This document shows, piece after piece, positions 48,636 to 57,322 of a DNA stretch of 64,000 bases. The stretch is from assembly GCF_052116585.1 (NCBI RefSeq), contig NZ_JBQKKT010000004.1:172513-236512 (forward strand), read 5' to 3'. Both the position numbers and the translations under genes were made by a program. The DNA comes from Luteococcus sp052116585. Lineage in GTDB: Bacteria > Actinomycetota > Actinomycetes > Propionibacteriales > Propionibacteriaceae. The first letter of the stretch is position 1; every line of letters starts with the position of its first letter. The notes under the pieces were generated by a model. It saw nothing but the letters and a program-made list of their open reading frames with translations. It did not search any database and was not told the DNA's origin.

Positions 48636-49919
48636 TCAGGCCTTGAACCGCGGGAAGGCGGAGGCTCCGGCGTACACCGCGGCGTCGTCGAGGTCCTCCT
48701 CGATGCGCAGCAGCTGGTTGTACTTGGCCACGCGCTCCGAACGGGCCGGGGCGCCCGACTTGATCTGGCCGCAGCTGAGGGCGACGGCCAGGTCGGCGAT
48801 GGTGACGTCCTCGGTCTCGCCCGAGCGGTGCGACATCATCGAGGTGAAGCCGGCGCGGTGGGCCATGTTCACGGCGTCGATGGTCTCGGTCAGCGAACCG
48901 ATCTGGTTCACCTTGACCAGCAGGGCGTTGGCGGCATTCTCGTCGATGCCGCGCTGCAGGCGCTCGACATTGGTGACGAACAGGTCGTCGCCGACCAGCT
49001 GCACCTTGTCGCCCATCTGCTCGGTCATCTTCTTCCAGCCGTCCCAGTCCTCCTCGTTCAGCGGGTCCTCGATGGACACCAGCGGGAAGGCCTCGACCAG
49101 CTCGGCGTAGTAGGCGACCATCTCGTCGGCCGACTTCTTGCCGCCCTCGAAGTTGTAGGTGCCGTCCTCGTTGTAGAACTCGCTCGCGGCGACGTCCAGG
49201 GCCAGGGCGATCTCCTTGCCGGGCTCGAAGCCGGCCTTCTTGATGGCCTCGACGATCAGCTCCAGGGCGGCGCGGTTGCTCTCCAGGTTCGGGGCGAAGC
49301 CGCCCTCGTCACCCAGACCGGTGGCCAGGCCCTTCTCCTTCAGCACGGACTTCAGGGCGTGGTAGACCTGAGCACCCTGCTGCAGGGCCTCCTTGAAGCT
49401 GGAGGCGCCGATCGGGGCGATCATGAACTCCTGGATGTCGACATTGCTGTCGGCGTGCGAGCCACCGTTGAGGATGTTCATCATCGGGACAGGCAGGATG
49501 TTGGCGGTGGGGCCACCCAGGTAACGGTACAGCGGCAGGCCGGCCGACTCGGCGGCGGCGTGCGCGACGGCCAGGGAGACACCCAGGATCGCGTTGGCGC
49601 CCAGCTTGGCCTTGTTGTCCGTGCCGTCCAGCTCCAGCATGGCCTGGTCCAGCAGACGCTGCTCGGAAGCCTCGAAGCCCAGCACCTCCTCGCCGATGGT
49701 CTCGATGACGTTCTCGACGGCCTTGAGGACACCCTTGCCCTCGTAACGGCCCTTGTCACCGTCACGGAGCTCGACGGCCTCGAAGGCGCCGGTGGAGGCA
49801 CCCGAGGGCACGGCGGCGCGACCCTCGGCGCCGTCGTCCAGGATGACCTGGACCTCGACCGTGGGGTTACCGCGGGAGTCCAGGATTTCCCGGGCGTCAA
49901 TGAATTCGATGGTTGCCAT
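48636..49919 (-). CDS. eno: Enolase
   Basis: A 427-residue phosphopyruvate hydratase, converting 2-phosphoglycerate to phosphoenolpyruvate. Conserved segments are AREILDSRGNPTVEV at the N-terminus, GGSHADSNVDIQEFM, the metal ligand region VSIEDPLNEEDWDGW and the signature MMSHRSGETED. The ATG at 49919 follows a GAAAGG Shine-Dalgarno. Its promoter gives a leader that begins in a small hairpin. Confidence 0.97.
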   Translation of the reverse strand: MATIEFIDAREILDSRGNPTVEVQVILDDGAEGRAAVPSGASTGAFEAVELRDGDKGRYEGKGVLKAVENVIETIGEEVLGFEASEQRLLDQAMLELDGTDNKAKLGANAILGVSLAVAHAAAESAGLPLYRYLGGPTANILPVPMMNILNGGSHADSNVDIQEFMIAPIGASSFKEALQQGAQVYHALKSVLKEKGLATGLGDEGGFAPNLESNRAALELIVEAIKKAGFEPGKEIALALDVAASEFYNEDGTYNFEGGKKSADEMVAYYAELVEAFPLVSIEDPLNEEDWDGWKKMTEQMGDKVQLVGDDLFVTNVERLQRGIDENAANALLVKVNQIGSLTETIDAVNMAHRAGFTSMMSHRSGETEDVTIADLAVALSCGQIKSGAPARSERVAKYNQLLRIEEDLDDAAVYAGASAFPRFKA

Positions 49920-49937
49920 CTGATCTGCCTTTCGCAA

Positions 49938-49955
49938 GATGGAAGATTTTCCATC
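49938..49955 (-). promoter_or_regulatory. Hairpin at the 5' end of the eno transcript
   Basis: GATGGAA and TTCCATC pair around a 4-nt loop, directly at the transcription start expected from TAGGCT at 49959-49964. Such a 5'-terminal hairpin could protect the mRNA, or the DNA dyad could be an operator. Confidence 0.5.
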
Positions 49956-49958
49956 GCC

Positions 49959-49964
49959 AGCCTA
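49959..49964 (-). promoter_or_regulatory. -10 element of eno
   Basis: TAGGCT (minus strand), 39 bases before the eno ATG. Confidence 0.55.
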
Positions 49965-49997
49965 GCGGGCCCCCAGAGCAGCGGACAGGCGGACTGC

Positions 49998-50657
49998 TCA
50001 TTGGGGGTCTGTGGTTCTCCGGCCGGTCACCTGCTGGTCACCCTGCTCGACGCGCACCACCTCGGCCTCGAAGGCCCGCAGCGCCTCACGGGCCGCCTGA
50101 TCGGCATCGACGCCACTCGCGTGGGCGCGCTGCACGAGCTGCAGCACCTGCCGGCCCACCTCCTCGGCCGTGATCGGCTCGTCGGCCATGGCGACGGGCA
50201 CGTGGTGGTTGCGCGTCCGCGAGGTCACCTTGGTTGCCCGGGCCAGCACCGACAGGTGCTCCGCGATCCCCTGCAGGGCCGACGTGCGACCCTTCTCGGC
50301 CCGCTTGCGGGCCTCCCAGGTGGCATTGAGGTCCTCCGGCACGACGGAGTCGGGTTCGAAGACATAGGGGTGGCGATGCACCAGCTTGTCGCTGATGCCG
50401 CGGGCGACATCATCCAGCGTGAAGCGTCCCTGCTCCGCGGCGATCTCGCTGTGGAAGACCACCTGCAGCAGCAGGTCGCCGAGTTCCTCGCGCAGGTCGG
50501 TGTCGTCGCCCAGCTCGATGGCGTCCAGCACCTCACCGGTCTCCTCCACCAGATAGGTGGCGAGGCTGCGGTGGGTCTGCTTCGCGTCCCAGGGGCACTC
50601 CTGGCGGAGCCGGTGCATCACCTGCACCAGACGGTGCAGCTGGTCAGGCTCGTCCAT
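49998..50657 (-). CDS. mazG: MazG family nucleoside triphosphate pyrophosphohydrolase
   Basis: A 219-residue all-alpha NTP pyrophosphohydrolase. The metal motif EETGEVLDAI, followed by REELGDLLLQVVFHSEIA (E-x-x-E ... E-x-x-D), is complete. A second, more degenerate MazG-like region follows. It cleaves NTPs, probably damaged or non-canonical ones. It sits 8 bases behind the SurA-like lipoprotein gene and before eno, as in mycobacteria. Confidence 0.9.
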   Translation of the reverse strand: MDEPDQLHRLVQVMHRLRQECPWDAKQTHRSLATYLVEETGEVLDAIELGDDTDLREELGDLLLQVVFHSEIAAEQGRFTLDDVARGISDKLVHRHPYVFEPDSVVPEDLNATWEARKRAEKGRTSALQGIAEHLSVLARATKVTSRTRNHHVPVAMADEPITAEEVGRQVLQLVQRAHASGVDADQAAREALRAFEAEVVRVEQGDQQVTGRRTTDPQ

Positions 50658-50665
50658 GGCGCGGG

Positions 50666-51187
50666 TCAGCCGCCGAGGATCTCGCCGAAGCTGACGTCCT
50701 CCATGGACAGCGAGCCCGAGGTGCCGCTGAAGGTGCCCGTCGAGGAGTCCCAGTTGCCGAAGCGCGGGTTCACCTTGACGTCCAGCCCGCGAATGATCGA
50801 CTGCACCTTCTCTTGTCCGACCGCCTCGTTGATGGCCGCGAAGTCCGCGAACCCGTTCACCGCGGTGGCGCAGTCGGCGTCGGCGGTGAGCGACTCGCCC
50901 TGCAGCGCGGTCAGTGCCTTGCTGCGCATCGCCGGGGTGATCTGGGTTCCGGTCTTCTCGGCGACGGCCTGCGCCACCTCACCGGTGAGCAGCATGCGGG
51001 CGATCTCCCCGGTCAGCGACCCCTCCTGCTGCTGCACCAAGCGCTCGCAGCCGGCCGACGAGGTGTTCACCTGGTCCATCGTCACGGTGTTGTCCGCCAC
51101 CTGGAAGGCGACGCCCGCGCTGGGCGTCGAGCAGCCGGCGAACAACGCCAGGGCGGCCATGGGAACGGCGACACGCGTGAGCTTCAT
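50666..51187 (-). CDS. SurA N-terminal-like lipoprotein
   Basis: A 173-residue exported protein: signal peptide with lipobox FAGC (Cys19), then a helical domain with VAFQVADNTVTMDQVN, resembling the N-terminal domain of SurA/PrsA-type chaperones but without a rotamase domain. Two cysteines may form a disulfide. It takes the place of LpqU next to mazG in mycobacteria but is not clearly homologous to it. GAAGG precedes the ATG. Confidence 0.75.
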   Translation of the reverse strand: MKLTRVAVPMAALALFAGCSTPSAGVAFQVADNTVTMDQVNTSSAGCERLVQQQEGSLTGEIARMLLTGEVAQAVAEKTGTQITPAMRSKALTALQGESLTADADCATAVNGFADFAAINEAVGQEKVQSIIRGLDVKVNPRFGNWDSSTGTFSGTSGSLSMEDVSFGEILGG

Positions 51188-51240
51188 CAAGGCTTCCTTC
51201 CGGGCGACGCCCTGGCCAGTGGGGCCGGGCTGACGGTGCG

Positions 51241-51246
51241 ATTCTA
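51241..51246 (-). promoter_or_regulatory. -10 element of the SurA-like lipoprotein operon
   Basis: TAGAAT (minus strand), about 53 bases before the start codon. Confidence 0.5.
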
Positions 51247-51329
51247 ACCACACCGGCTCTGCCACCCCACAGCGGCGCACGACGTCCGGGCGTCAGCCCG
51301 CACCCCCGACGACCCGGGCGTCAGCCGGC

Positions 51330-54300
51330 TCACCCGATGTCAGGCAGCGGCTCCGCGCCGAAGATGTCCACCACCACCCGGGTGGCCCATTCCAGGAGTT
51401 CCCGCCCCACCACCGGCTTGCCGGTGACCGGAGCCGTCGTCGGCCGCGGCACCAGCAGGAAGCCGGCGGCGCGCTTGATGACACTGCCGGGGTACAGCCT
51501 TCCCAGGCGCAGCTCCCGCGATTCGGGCAGATCGGCCGGGCTGAACCGGATGTTGTTGCCCTGCCCCACCACCTCCGTGATGCCCACGGTGCGGCAGAGC
51601 AGGCGGAAGCGGGCCACCTCCAGGAGGACCTCCGTGGGGCCGGGCAGCGGGCCATAGCGGTCGGCCAGCTCTGCCCGCACCTCCGCGATGTCCTCGACGC
51701 TGCGCACCTCGGCCAGTCGCTTGTACATCTCCAGCCGCAGCCGTTCGGACTCCACGTAGTCATTGGGCAGGTTGGCATCCACGGGCAGCTCGATGCGCAT
51801 CTCCGTCTCCGGCTCGGACTCGCCATCACCCCGGAAGTCGGCCACGGCCTCCCCCACCAGACGGATGTACAGGTCGAAGCCGACGTCGGCGATGTGGCCG
51901 GACTGCTCTCCGCCCAGCAGGTTGCCCGCACCTCGGATCTCCAGGTCCTTCATGGCGATCTGCATGCCGGCGCCCAGGTCCGTGTGCGCCGCCATGGTCG
52001 CCAGCCTGTCGTGCGCCGTCTCGGTCAGGGGCTTCTCCGGCGGGTAGAGGAAGTAGGCGTAGCCACGCTCACGCCCACGCCCGACGCGGCCGCGCAACTG
52101 GTGCAGCTGGCTCAGGCCCATCAGGTCCGCCCGCTCGATCAGCAGGGTGTTCGCCGTCGAGATGTCGATGCCGGCCTCGACGATGGTGGTGGAGACCAGC
52201 ACATCGGCCTGCCGGTCCAGGAACTGCTGCATGACGTCCTCGAGCTGGTGCTCGTTCATCTGGCCGTGGGCCGTGACGATGCGGGCCTCGGGGACCAGTT
52301 CGCGCAGCCGCGCCGCGGTCTTCTCGATGGACTGGACACGGTTGTGCACGTAGAAGACCTGTCCCTCGCGCGCCAACTCGCGGCGCACGGCGGCCACCAC
52401 CTGCCCCTCGTCATAGGGTCCGGCGAAGGTCAGCACCGGGTGACGTTCCTCCGGCGGCGTCGCGATCACGCTCATCTCACGGATGCCGGTGATCGCCATC
52501 TCCAGGGTGCGGGGAATCGGCGTCGCCGACATGGCCAGCACATCCACATTGAGTCGCAGCTTCTTCAGGGCCTCCTTGTGCTCGACGCCGAAGCGCTGTT
52601 CCTCGTCGATGATCACCAGGCCGAGGTCCTTGAACTGCATCTCGCCGCCGAAGAGCCGGTGGGTGCCCACCACGACGTCCACCTTGCCCGACGCGATGCC
52701 GTCCTTGACCGCCTTGGACTCTGCCTCGGTCTGGAAGCGCGAGAGCTGGGCGACGTTCACCGGGAAGCCCGCATAGCGTTCGGAGAAGGTGGCGTGGTGC
52801 TGGTTCACCAGCAGGGTGGTGGGCACCAGGACGGCCACCTGCTTGCCGTCCTGCACGGCCTTGAAGGCGGCCCGCACGGCGATCTCGGTCTTGCCGTAGC
52901 CCACGTCGCCACAGATCAGGCGGTCCATCGGCACCACCTGCTCCATGTCGTGCTTGACCTCCTGGATGCAGGCCAGCTGGTCCGGGGTCTCGACGTAGTT
53001 GAAGGCGTCCTCCACCTCCCGCTGCCAGGCGGTGTCCGGGCCGAAGGCGTGCCCACGGGTGGCCTGCCGGGCGGCGTAGAGCTTGATCAGTTCCGCAGCG
53101 ATCTGCTTGACGGCCTTGCGGGCACGGCTCTTGCGCTTGTTCCAGTCGGCTCCGCCCATCTTGTCCAGGGTGGGGGCCTCGCCGCCGACATAGCGGGTCA
53201 CCTGGTCCAGCTGGTCCATCGGCACGAAGAGCCGGTCCCCCGGTTGGCCGCGCTTGCTGGCGGCGTACTCGATCACCAGGTACTCACGGGTGGAGCCCGC
53301 CACCGTGCGCTGCACCATCTCCACATAGCGTCCGACGCCGTGCTGCTCGTGCACCACCGGATCGCCCGCCTTCAGCTCCAGCGGGCTGATCTGGTTCTTG
53401 CGTCGGCTCGGCATGCGTCGTTCCGACTTGTCCGCCGGTCGGTTGCCGGCCAGATCGACGGTGGTGAACAGGCCCAGGCTCAGGCCGGGAGCACGGAAGC
53501 CATGGCGCTGCGTGGTGGGGACGATGGTCACGGTGCCCCGCTCCGGCGCCTCGACGAGACCGTCGACGATGTGCGAGCCGATCTCGTGGTCGGTCAGCAC
53601 CTCGTGCATGCGGCTGGCCAGACCCTTGCCCTCGACGCCCAGCACCACCGACTCGCCCGCGGTCACCGCCTGACCGATCTCTCGCACCGCTGCCTCGGTG
53701 TCACCCTTCCAGCTGTCGGCCGCCTTCCAGTCCAGCACGTGCGATTCGACACCCCGCACGTCCAGATGCCCCACGTCGATCCGCGTGCCGTCCTCCGCAT
53801 ACAGCTCCTGCCCGGCATCCGGGGCGGCGGAGAAACTGGACAGGCTCCACCACGACTGGCCGCGCTCCAGCACGTGCGAGCGCACGTCGGCCAGGTTCCA
53901 GTAGGCGGAAGCGCCCAGGTCGATCGGGGCCTTGCCGCCCGCCGCCGCGGCGGCCCACGAGGCGTGCAGGAATTCCTGGCTGGTCTGCACCAGGTCATGG
54001 GCACGAGTGCGCACCAGCTCGGGATCGCTGACCACCACCATGGCATCGTCCGGCAGCACGTCGACGAGCATCTCCAGCCCGTCCACCAGCGCCGGGGTGA
54101 GGGCCTCCATACCCTCCACGGCATGGCCGTCGGCCAGTTTCTCCAACATCTCCGCCAGTTCGGGATGCTCGGGCAGCAGCGCCCGGGCCCGGGCGCGCAC
54201 CCCCTCGTCGAGCAGCAGCTCCCGGCATGGGGAGGCGATGATCTCGGTGATGGCGCCGGGCATCGATCGTTGGTCGGCCACGGTGAAGTGGCGGATCTCC

Positions 54301-54914
54301 TCCACCTCGTCGCCGAAGAAGTCGATGCGCAGGGGGTGTTCCTCGGTGGGCGGGAAGACGTCGACGATCCCGCCGCGCACCGCGAATTCGCCGCGACGTT
54401 CCACCAGGTCCACCCGGTTGTAGGCGGCGCCCACCAGCGCGCGGGCCAGTTCCGCGGTGTCATATTCCTGACCGGTGACGATGTGCACCGGGGTCAGCTT
54501 GGACAGTCCCTTGACCTGGGGTTGCAGGACCGAGCGCACGGGGGCCACCACGATCGACGGCATGCCGGCCGGGTCCTGGCCCGCCAACCGCCGCAGCACG
54601 GCCAGGCGGCGCCCAACGGTGTCGCTGCGCGGGCTCAGCCGCTCGTGGGGCAGGGTCTCCCAGGCGGGGTAGTAGGCCACCTCGTCGTGTCCGGTCCAAC
54701 TCTCCAGCTCCGCGACCAGCTGCTCCGCCTCGCGATAGGTGCTGGTCACCAGCAGGACGAGCCGCTGGCTGCGTCGCGCGATGGTGGCGGTCAGGGCGGC
54801 CCGGGCCGCGGCCGGTGCCGTGATGTCCAGGGTGTTCGCCGTCGTCACCCGGGCCAGGGCTCGGGCGAGCACCGGATCGTCGGCCAGCAGATCGGTCAGA
54901 CCAGTGAGAGTCAC
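51330..54914 (-). CDS. mfd: Transcription-repair coupling factor Mfd
   Basis: A 1194-residue SF2 translocase that removes stalled RNA polymerase and recruits UvrA. In order it has the UvrB-like N-terminal domains, the RNA-polymerase interaction domain (starting PLELKAGDPVVHEQHGVGRYVEM), the translocase lobes with Walker A GDVGYGKTE, the DEEQ box IIDEEQRFG and the TRG motif, then the C-terminal TRCF domain. TAGATT lies 6 nt before the GTG at 54914. Confidence 0.96.
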   Translation of the reverse strand: MTLTGLTDLLADDPVLARALARVTTANTLDITAPAAARAALTATIARRSQRLVLLVTSTYREAEQLVAELESWTGHDEVAYYPAWETLPHERLSPRSDTVGRRLAVLRRLAGQDPAGMPSIVVAPVRSVLQPQVKGLSKLTPVHIVTGQEYDTAELARALVGAAYNRVDLVERRGEFAVRGGIVDVFPPTEEHPLRIDFFGDEVEEIRHFTVADQRSMPGAITEIIASPCRELLLDEGVRARARALLPEHPELAEMLEKLADGHAVEGMEALTPALVDGLEMLVDVLPDDAMVVVSDPELVRTRAHDLVQTSQEFLHASWAAAAAGGKAPIDLGASAYWNLADVRSHVLERGQSWWSLSSFSAAPDAGQELYAEDGTRIDVGHLDVRGVESHVLDWKAADSWKGDTEAAVREIGQAVTAGESVVLGVEGKGLASRMHEVLTDHEIGSHIVDGLVEAPERGTVTIVPTTQRHGFRAPGLSLGLFTTVDLAGNRPADKSERRMPSRRKNQISPLELKAGDPVVHEQHGVGRYVEMVQRTVAGSTREYLVIEYAASKRGQPGDRLFVPMDQLDQVTRYVGGEAPTLDKMGGADWNKRKSRARKAVKQIAAELIKLYAARQATRGHAFGPDTAWQREVEDAFNYVETPDQLACIQEVKHDMEQVVPMDRLICGDVGYGKTEIAVRAAFKAVQDGKQVAVLVPTTLLVNQHHATFSERYAGFPVNVAQLSRFQTEAESKAVKDGIASGKVDVVVGTHRLFGGEMQFKDLGLVIIDEEQRFGVEHKEALKKLRLNVDVLAMSATPIPRTLEMAITGIREMSVIATPPEERHPVLTFAGPYDEGQVVAAVRRELAREGQVFYVHNRVQSIEKTAARLRELVPEARIVTAHGQMNEHQLEDVMQQFLDRQADVLVSTTIVEAGIDISTANTLLIERADLMGLSQLHQLRGRVGRGRERGYAYFLYPPEKPLTETAHDRLATMAAHTDLGAGMQIAMKDLEIRGAGNLLGGEQSGHIADVGFDLYIRLVGEAVADFRGDGESEPETEMRIELPVDANLPNDYVESERLRLEMYKRLAEVRSVEDIAEVRAELADRYGPLPGPTEVLLEVARFRLLCRTVGITEVVGQGNNIRFSPADLPESRELRLGRLYPGSVIKRAAGFLLVPRPTTAPVTGKPVVGRELLEWATRVVVDIFGAEPLPDIG

Positions 54915-54920
54915 CCGGTA

Positions 54921-54926
54921 AATCTA
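54921..54926 (-). promoter_or_regulatory. -10 element of mfd
   Basis: TAGATT (minus strand), 6 nt before the GTG at 54914. Confidence 0.6.
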
Positions 54927-55030
54927 CCCGGCCGCGCCAAGATCGTGCCGTGCGGCGACGGCTCCCGAGCCCCACACGCTCGTCATCGCGGCCCCTGCGC
55001 ATGACCTGCCGTGGCGTTGTCAACGCTCGG

Positions 55031-55036
55031 TACAGT
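55031..55036 (+). promoter_or_regulatory. -10 element of the G6PDH-family gene
   Basis: TACAGT, 6 nt before the GTG at 55043. Confidence 0.55.
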
Positions 55037-55042
55037 CACTGT

Positions 55043-56407
55043 GTGAGTACTCCAGCATCCCTTGTGATCCTCGGCGCCTCGGGCGACCTGACGCACCGCC
55101 TGCTCCTGCCCGGTCTGGGCACCCTGCTCAAACTCCACTCCCGCCCCGACCTCACCCTGGTGGGTGCCGCGGTGGAGGAGATCAGCGACGAACAGTGGAA
55201 GGAGATCGTCTCGACCGCACTCTCAGAGAGCGGATGCCCCCAGTCGCGGATCGACCAGGTGCTGGCCACCACGCGCTATGTGCAGACCGATGTCACCGAT
55301 GCCGGTCAGCTGAAGTCACTGCTGGAGAGCCTGCCGAGCGATCCCGTGCTCTACTTCGCCCTGCCGCCGGCGATCACCATCAAGGCCTGTCAGGCGCTGA
55401 CCACCTTCGAGCCGCCGGCGGGTCTTCGCCTGGCACTGGAGAAGCCCTTCGGCGCCGGGCTGGAGAGCGCCCGCGAGCTCAACGAGCTGCTGGCCCGGAT
55501 CGTCCCGGAGCAGCAGATCTTCCGCGTCGACCACTTCCTGGGCAAGGCCACGGTGCTCAACCTGTTGGGCCTGCGCTTCGCCAACCGACTCTTCGAGCCC
55601 GTCTGGGATGCGATCAACATCGACCACATCTCCATCGTCACCGACGAGCCATTGGCCCTGGAGGGGCGCGCCCGCTACTACGACCATGCCGGCGCCATGA
55701 AGGACATGATCCAGAGCCACCTGCTGCTGGTGCTGGCCATGATCGCCATGGAGGAACCGGCTCGCCTGGACGCCCTGGAGCTGCGAGACCTGATGGTCCA
55801 CGTGCTGCGCGCCACCGAGTTGTGGAGCGGGGACCCGGTGGCCGATTCCCGACGCGCCCGCTACACCGCGGGAACCGTGGCCGGCAAGGAGGTTCCGGAC
55901 TACGTCGCCGAGGAGGGCGTGGACCCCGCCAACAACACGGAGACCCTGGCCGAGATCACCGTGCGGATCAAGACCTCCCGCTGGACCGATGTCCCGATCA
56001 AGCTGCGCGCCGGCAAGGCCCTGGGCGACGAGCGCAATGGCATCACCGTGGTCTTCAAGCCCGTCCCGCACGTGCCGGAGGGTTTCACGAATGTCCCCTC
56101 GCCCAATGTGATCAGCATCGGCATGAAGCCGGAGAACATCGCGCTGGGCATCACCACCAATGGCGAGGGCGACACCCGCGAGTTGGAGGACTCGGTGCTG
56201 TTCACGGAGATGGGCAGCAGCGCCGTGCGCCCCTACGGCGAAATCCTGGAGGGCATCCTGGACGGTGACCCGCTGTTGAGCGTGCGCGGCGACATCGCCG
56301 AGGAGTGCTGGCGGATCGTCACCCCAGTGGTGGAGGCCTGGCAGCAGGGACTGGTGCCGATGGACGAGTACCGCGCCGGATCCTCGGGCCCCCAGAACTG
56401 GGTCTGA
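55043..56407 (+). CDS. zwf: Glucose-6-phosphate dehydrogenase family protein
   Basis: A 454-residue NAD(P)-binding enzyme. The N-terminal GASGDLTHRLLLPGL is the coenzyme fingerprint (GxxGDLxxRLLxPxL). LEKPFG and the active-site motif RVDHFLGKATVLNLLGLRFAN, with its catalytic His in HFLGK, follow. It is shorter than typical Zwf (about 490-510) and is not next to opcA, tal or tkt, so it may be a second Zwf-like enzyme. The GTG at 55043 is set by TACAGT 6 nt upstream. Confidence 0.83.
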   Translation: MSTPASLVILGASGDLTHRLLLPGLGTLLKLHSRPDLTLVGAAVEEISDEQWKEIVSTALSESGCPQSRIDQVLATTRYVQTDVTDAGQLKSLLESLPSDPVLYFALPPAITIKACQALTTFEPPAGLRLALEKPFGAGLESARELNELLARIVPEQQIFRVDHFLGKATVLNLLGLRFANRLFEPVWDAINIDHISIVTDEPLALEGRARYYDHAGAMKDMIQSHLLLVLAMIAMEEPARLDALELRDLMVHVLRATELWSGDPVADSRRARYTAGTVAGKEVPDYVAEEGVDPANNTETLAEITVRIKTSRWTDVPIKLRAGKALGDERNGITVVFKPVPHVPEGFTNVPSPNVISIGMKPENIALGITTNGEGDTRELEDSVLFTEMGSSAVRPYGEILEGILDGDPLLSVRGDIAEECWRIVTPVVEAWQQGLVPMDEYRAGSSGPQNWV

Positions 56408-56429
56408 CAACCCGTACCGCCCGTGCTCG

Positions 56430-56467
56430 ATGGTGTGGCCCATGACCGTGGTCATGGGCCACACCAT
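56430..56467. repeat. Long palindrome with 18-bp arms between the G6PDH-family gene and the ABC exporter
   Basis: Arms ATGGTGTGGCCCATGACC (56430-56447) and their exact complement (56450-56467) are separated by GT. No T-run follows. It could end transcription of the upstream gene or be an operator for the ABC operon, whose -10 is 36 bases downstream. Confidence 0.75.
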
Positions 56468-56502
56468 GACGCAGGCAGGATGTGCCCGGGCCTCCCGGTC
56501 AC

Positions 56503-56508
56503 TAGCGT
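56503..56508 (+). promoter_or_regulatory. -10 element of the ABC exporter operon
   Basis: TAGCGT, 33 bases before the ATG; the mRNA would carry the AAGGAG Shine-Dalgarno at 56530. Confidence 0.5.
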
Positions 56509-56541
56509 GGTTTTCAACCCCGCTTGGACAAGGAGAGCCCC

Positions 56542-57321
56542 ATGGCCGCCGCCACCCCCGCTTCCACCACCCCACCCGGCTCGGGCCAACCAGCGGCTCC
56601 GCTGGTCAGCGGACAACAGGTCACCAAGTCATTCGCAGTGGGCACCCGGCAGGTGCAGATCCTGCACGGCGTCGACGTCGCCGTCACACCCGGCGAACTG
56701 GTGGCCATCATGGGTCAGTCCGGCTCGGGCAAGTCCACGCTGCTCTACTGTCTGGCCGGTCTGGAGACGCCCACCAGCGGCGAGGTCACGATCGACGGCA
56801 CTCCCCTGGGGCGGCTGAACCGCGCCGATCTGGCCCGGATGCGCCGCAGCACCGTCGGATTCGTCTTCCAGCAGTACAACCTGGTGCCGACGCTGTCCGC
56901 CTACGAGAACGTCGCGCTGCCGTGGCGCCTGAACCGCCAGAAGCCCGACCGCGACATGATCATGGCGCGGATGGCGGCCATGGGTATTGCAGATCTGGCC
57001 ACCAAGCTGCCCAACACCCTGTCCGGGGGTGAGCAGCAGCGCGTCGCCCTGGCGCGGGTACTGGCCCAGCAGCCCCGGATCGTCTTTGCCGACGAGCCAA
57101 CCGGCGCCCTGGACACCCGCACCGGCAAGCTGGTGCTCGACGAGATCGAGGACATCGCACACAACCCGGACCAGTGCGTCCTGATGGTCACGCATGACCC
57201 GGTGGTCGCCAGCCGGTGTGACCGGGTGCTGTTCATGCGCGACGGTCTGCTGGTGCAGGAAATCCAGCGCCCGGACCGCGACCAGGTGGCCGAGACCCTC
57301 AACCAGCTCGTGGAGGCCTGA
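56542..57321 (+). CDS. ABC transporter ATP-binding protein (MacB/LolD-like)
   Basis: A 259-residue ATPase: Walker A GQSGSGKST, Q-loop FVFQQYNLVPTLSAYENVALP, signature LSGGEQQRVALARVL, Walker B IVFADEPTGALD and the H-loop in VTHDP. The ENVALP-type sequence and FtsX-like partner place it in the MacB/LolD (3.A.1.122/125) group of exporters or mechanotransmitters. The ATG at 56542 follows AAGGAG. The permease gene begins one base after its stop. Confidence 0.9.
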   Translation: MAAATPASTTPPGSGQPAAPLVSGQQVTKSFAVGTRQVQILHGVDVAVTPGELVAIMGQSGSGKSTLLYCLAGLETPTSGEVTIDGTPLGRLNRADLARMRRSTVGFVFQQYNLVPTLSAYENVALPWRLNRQKPDRDMIMARMAAMGIADLATKLPNTLSGGEQQRVALARVLAQQPRIVFADEPTGALDTRTGKLVLDEIEDIAHNPDQCVLMVTHDPVVASRCDRVLFMRDGLLVQEIQRPDRDQVAETLNQLVEA

Positions 57322-57322
57322 C

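Noticed and set aside
51894..55004. Very long plus-strand open frame antisense to mfd
   Set aside because: It is a shadow of the complete mfd gene, rich in His/Gln/Gly with no recognisable domain.
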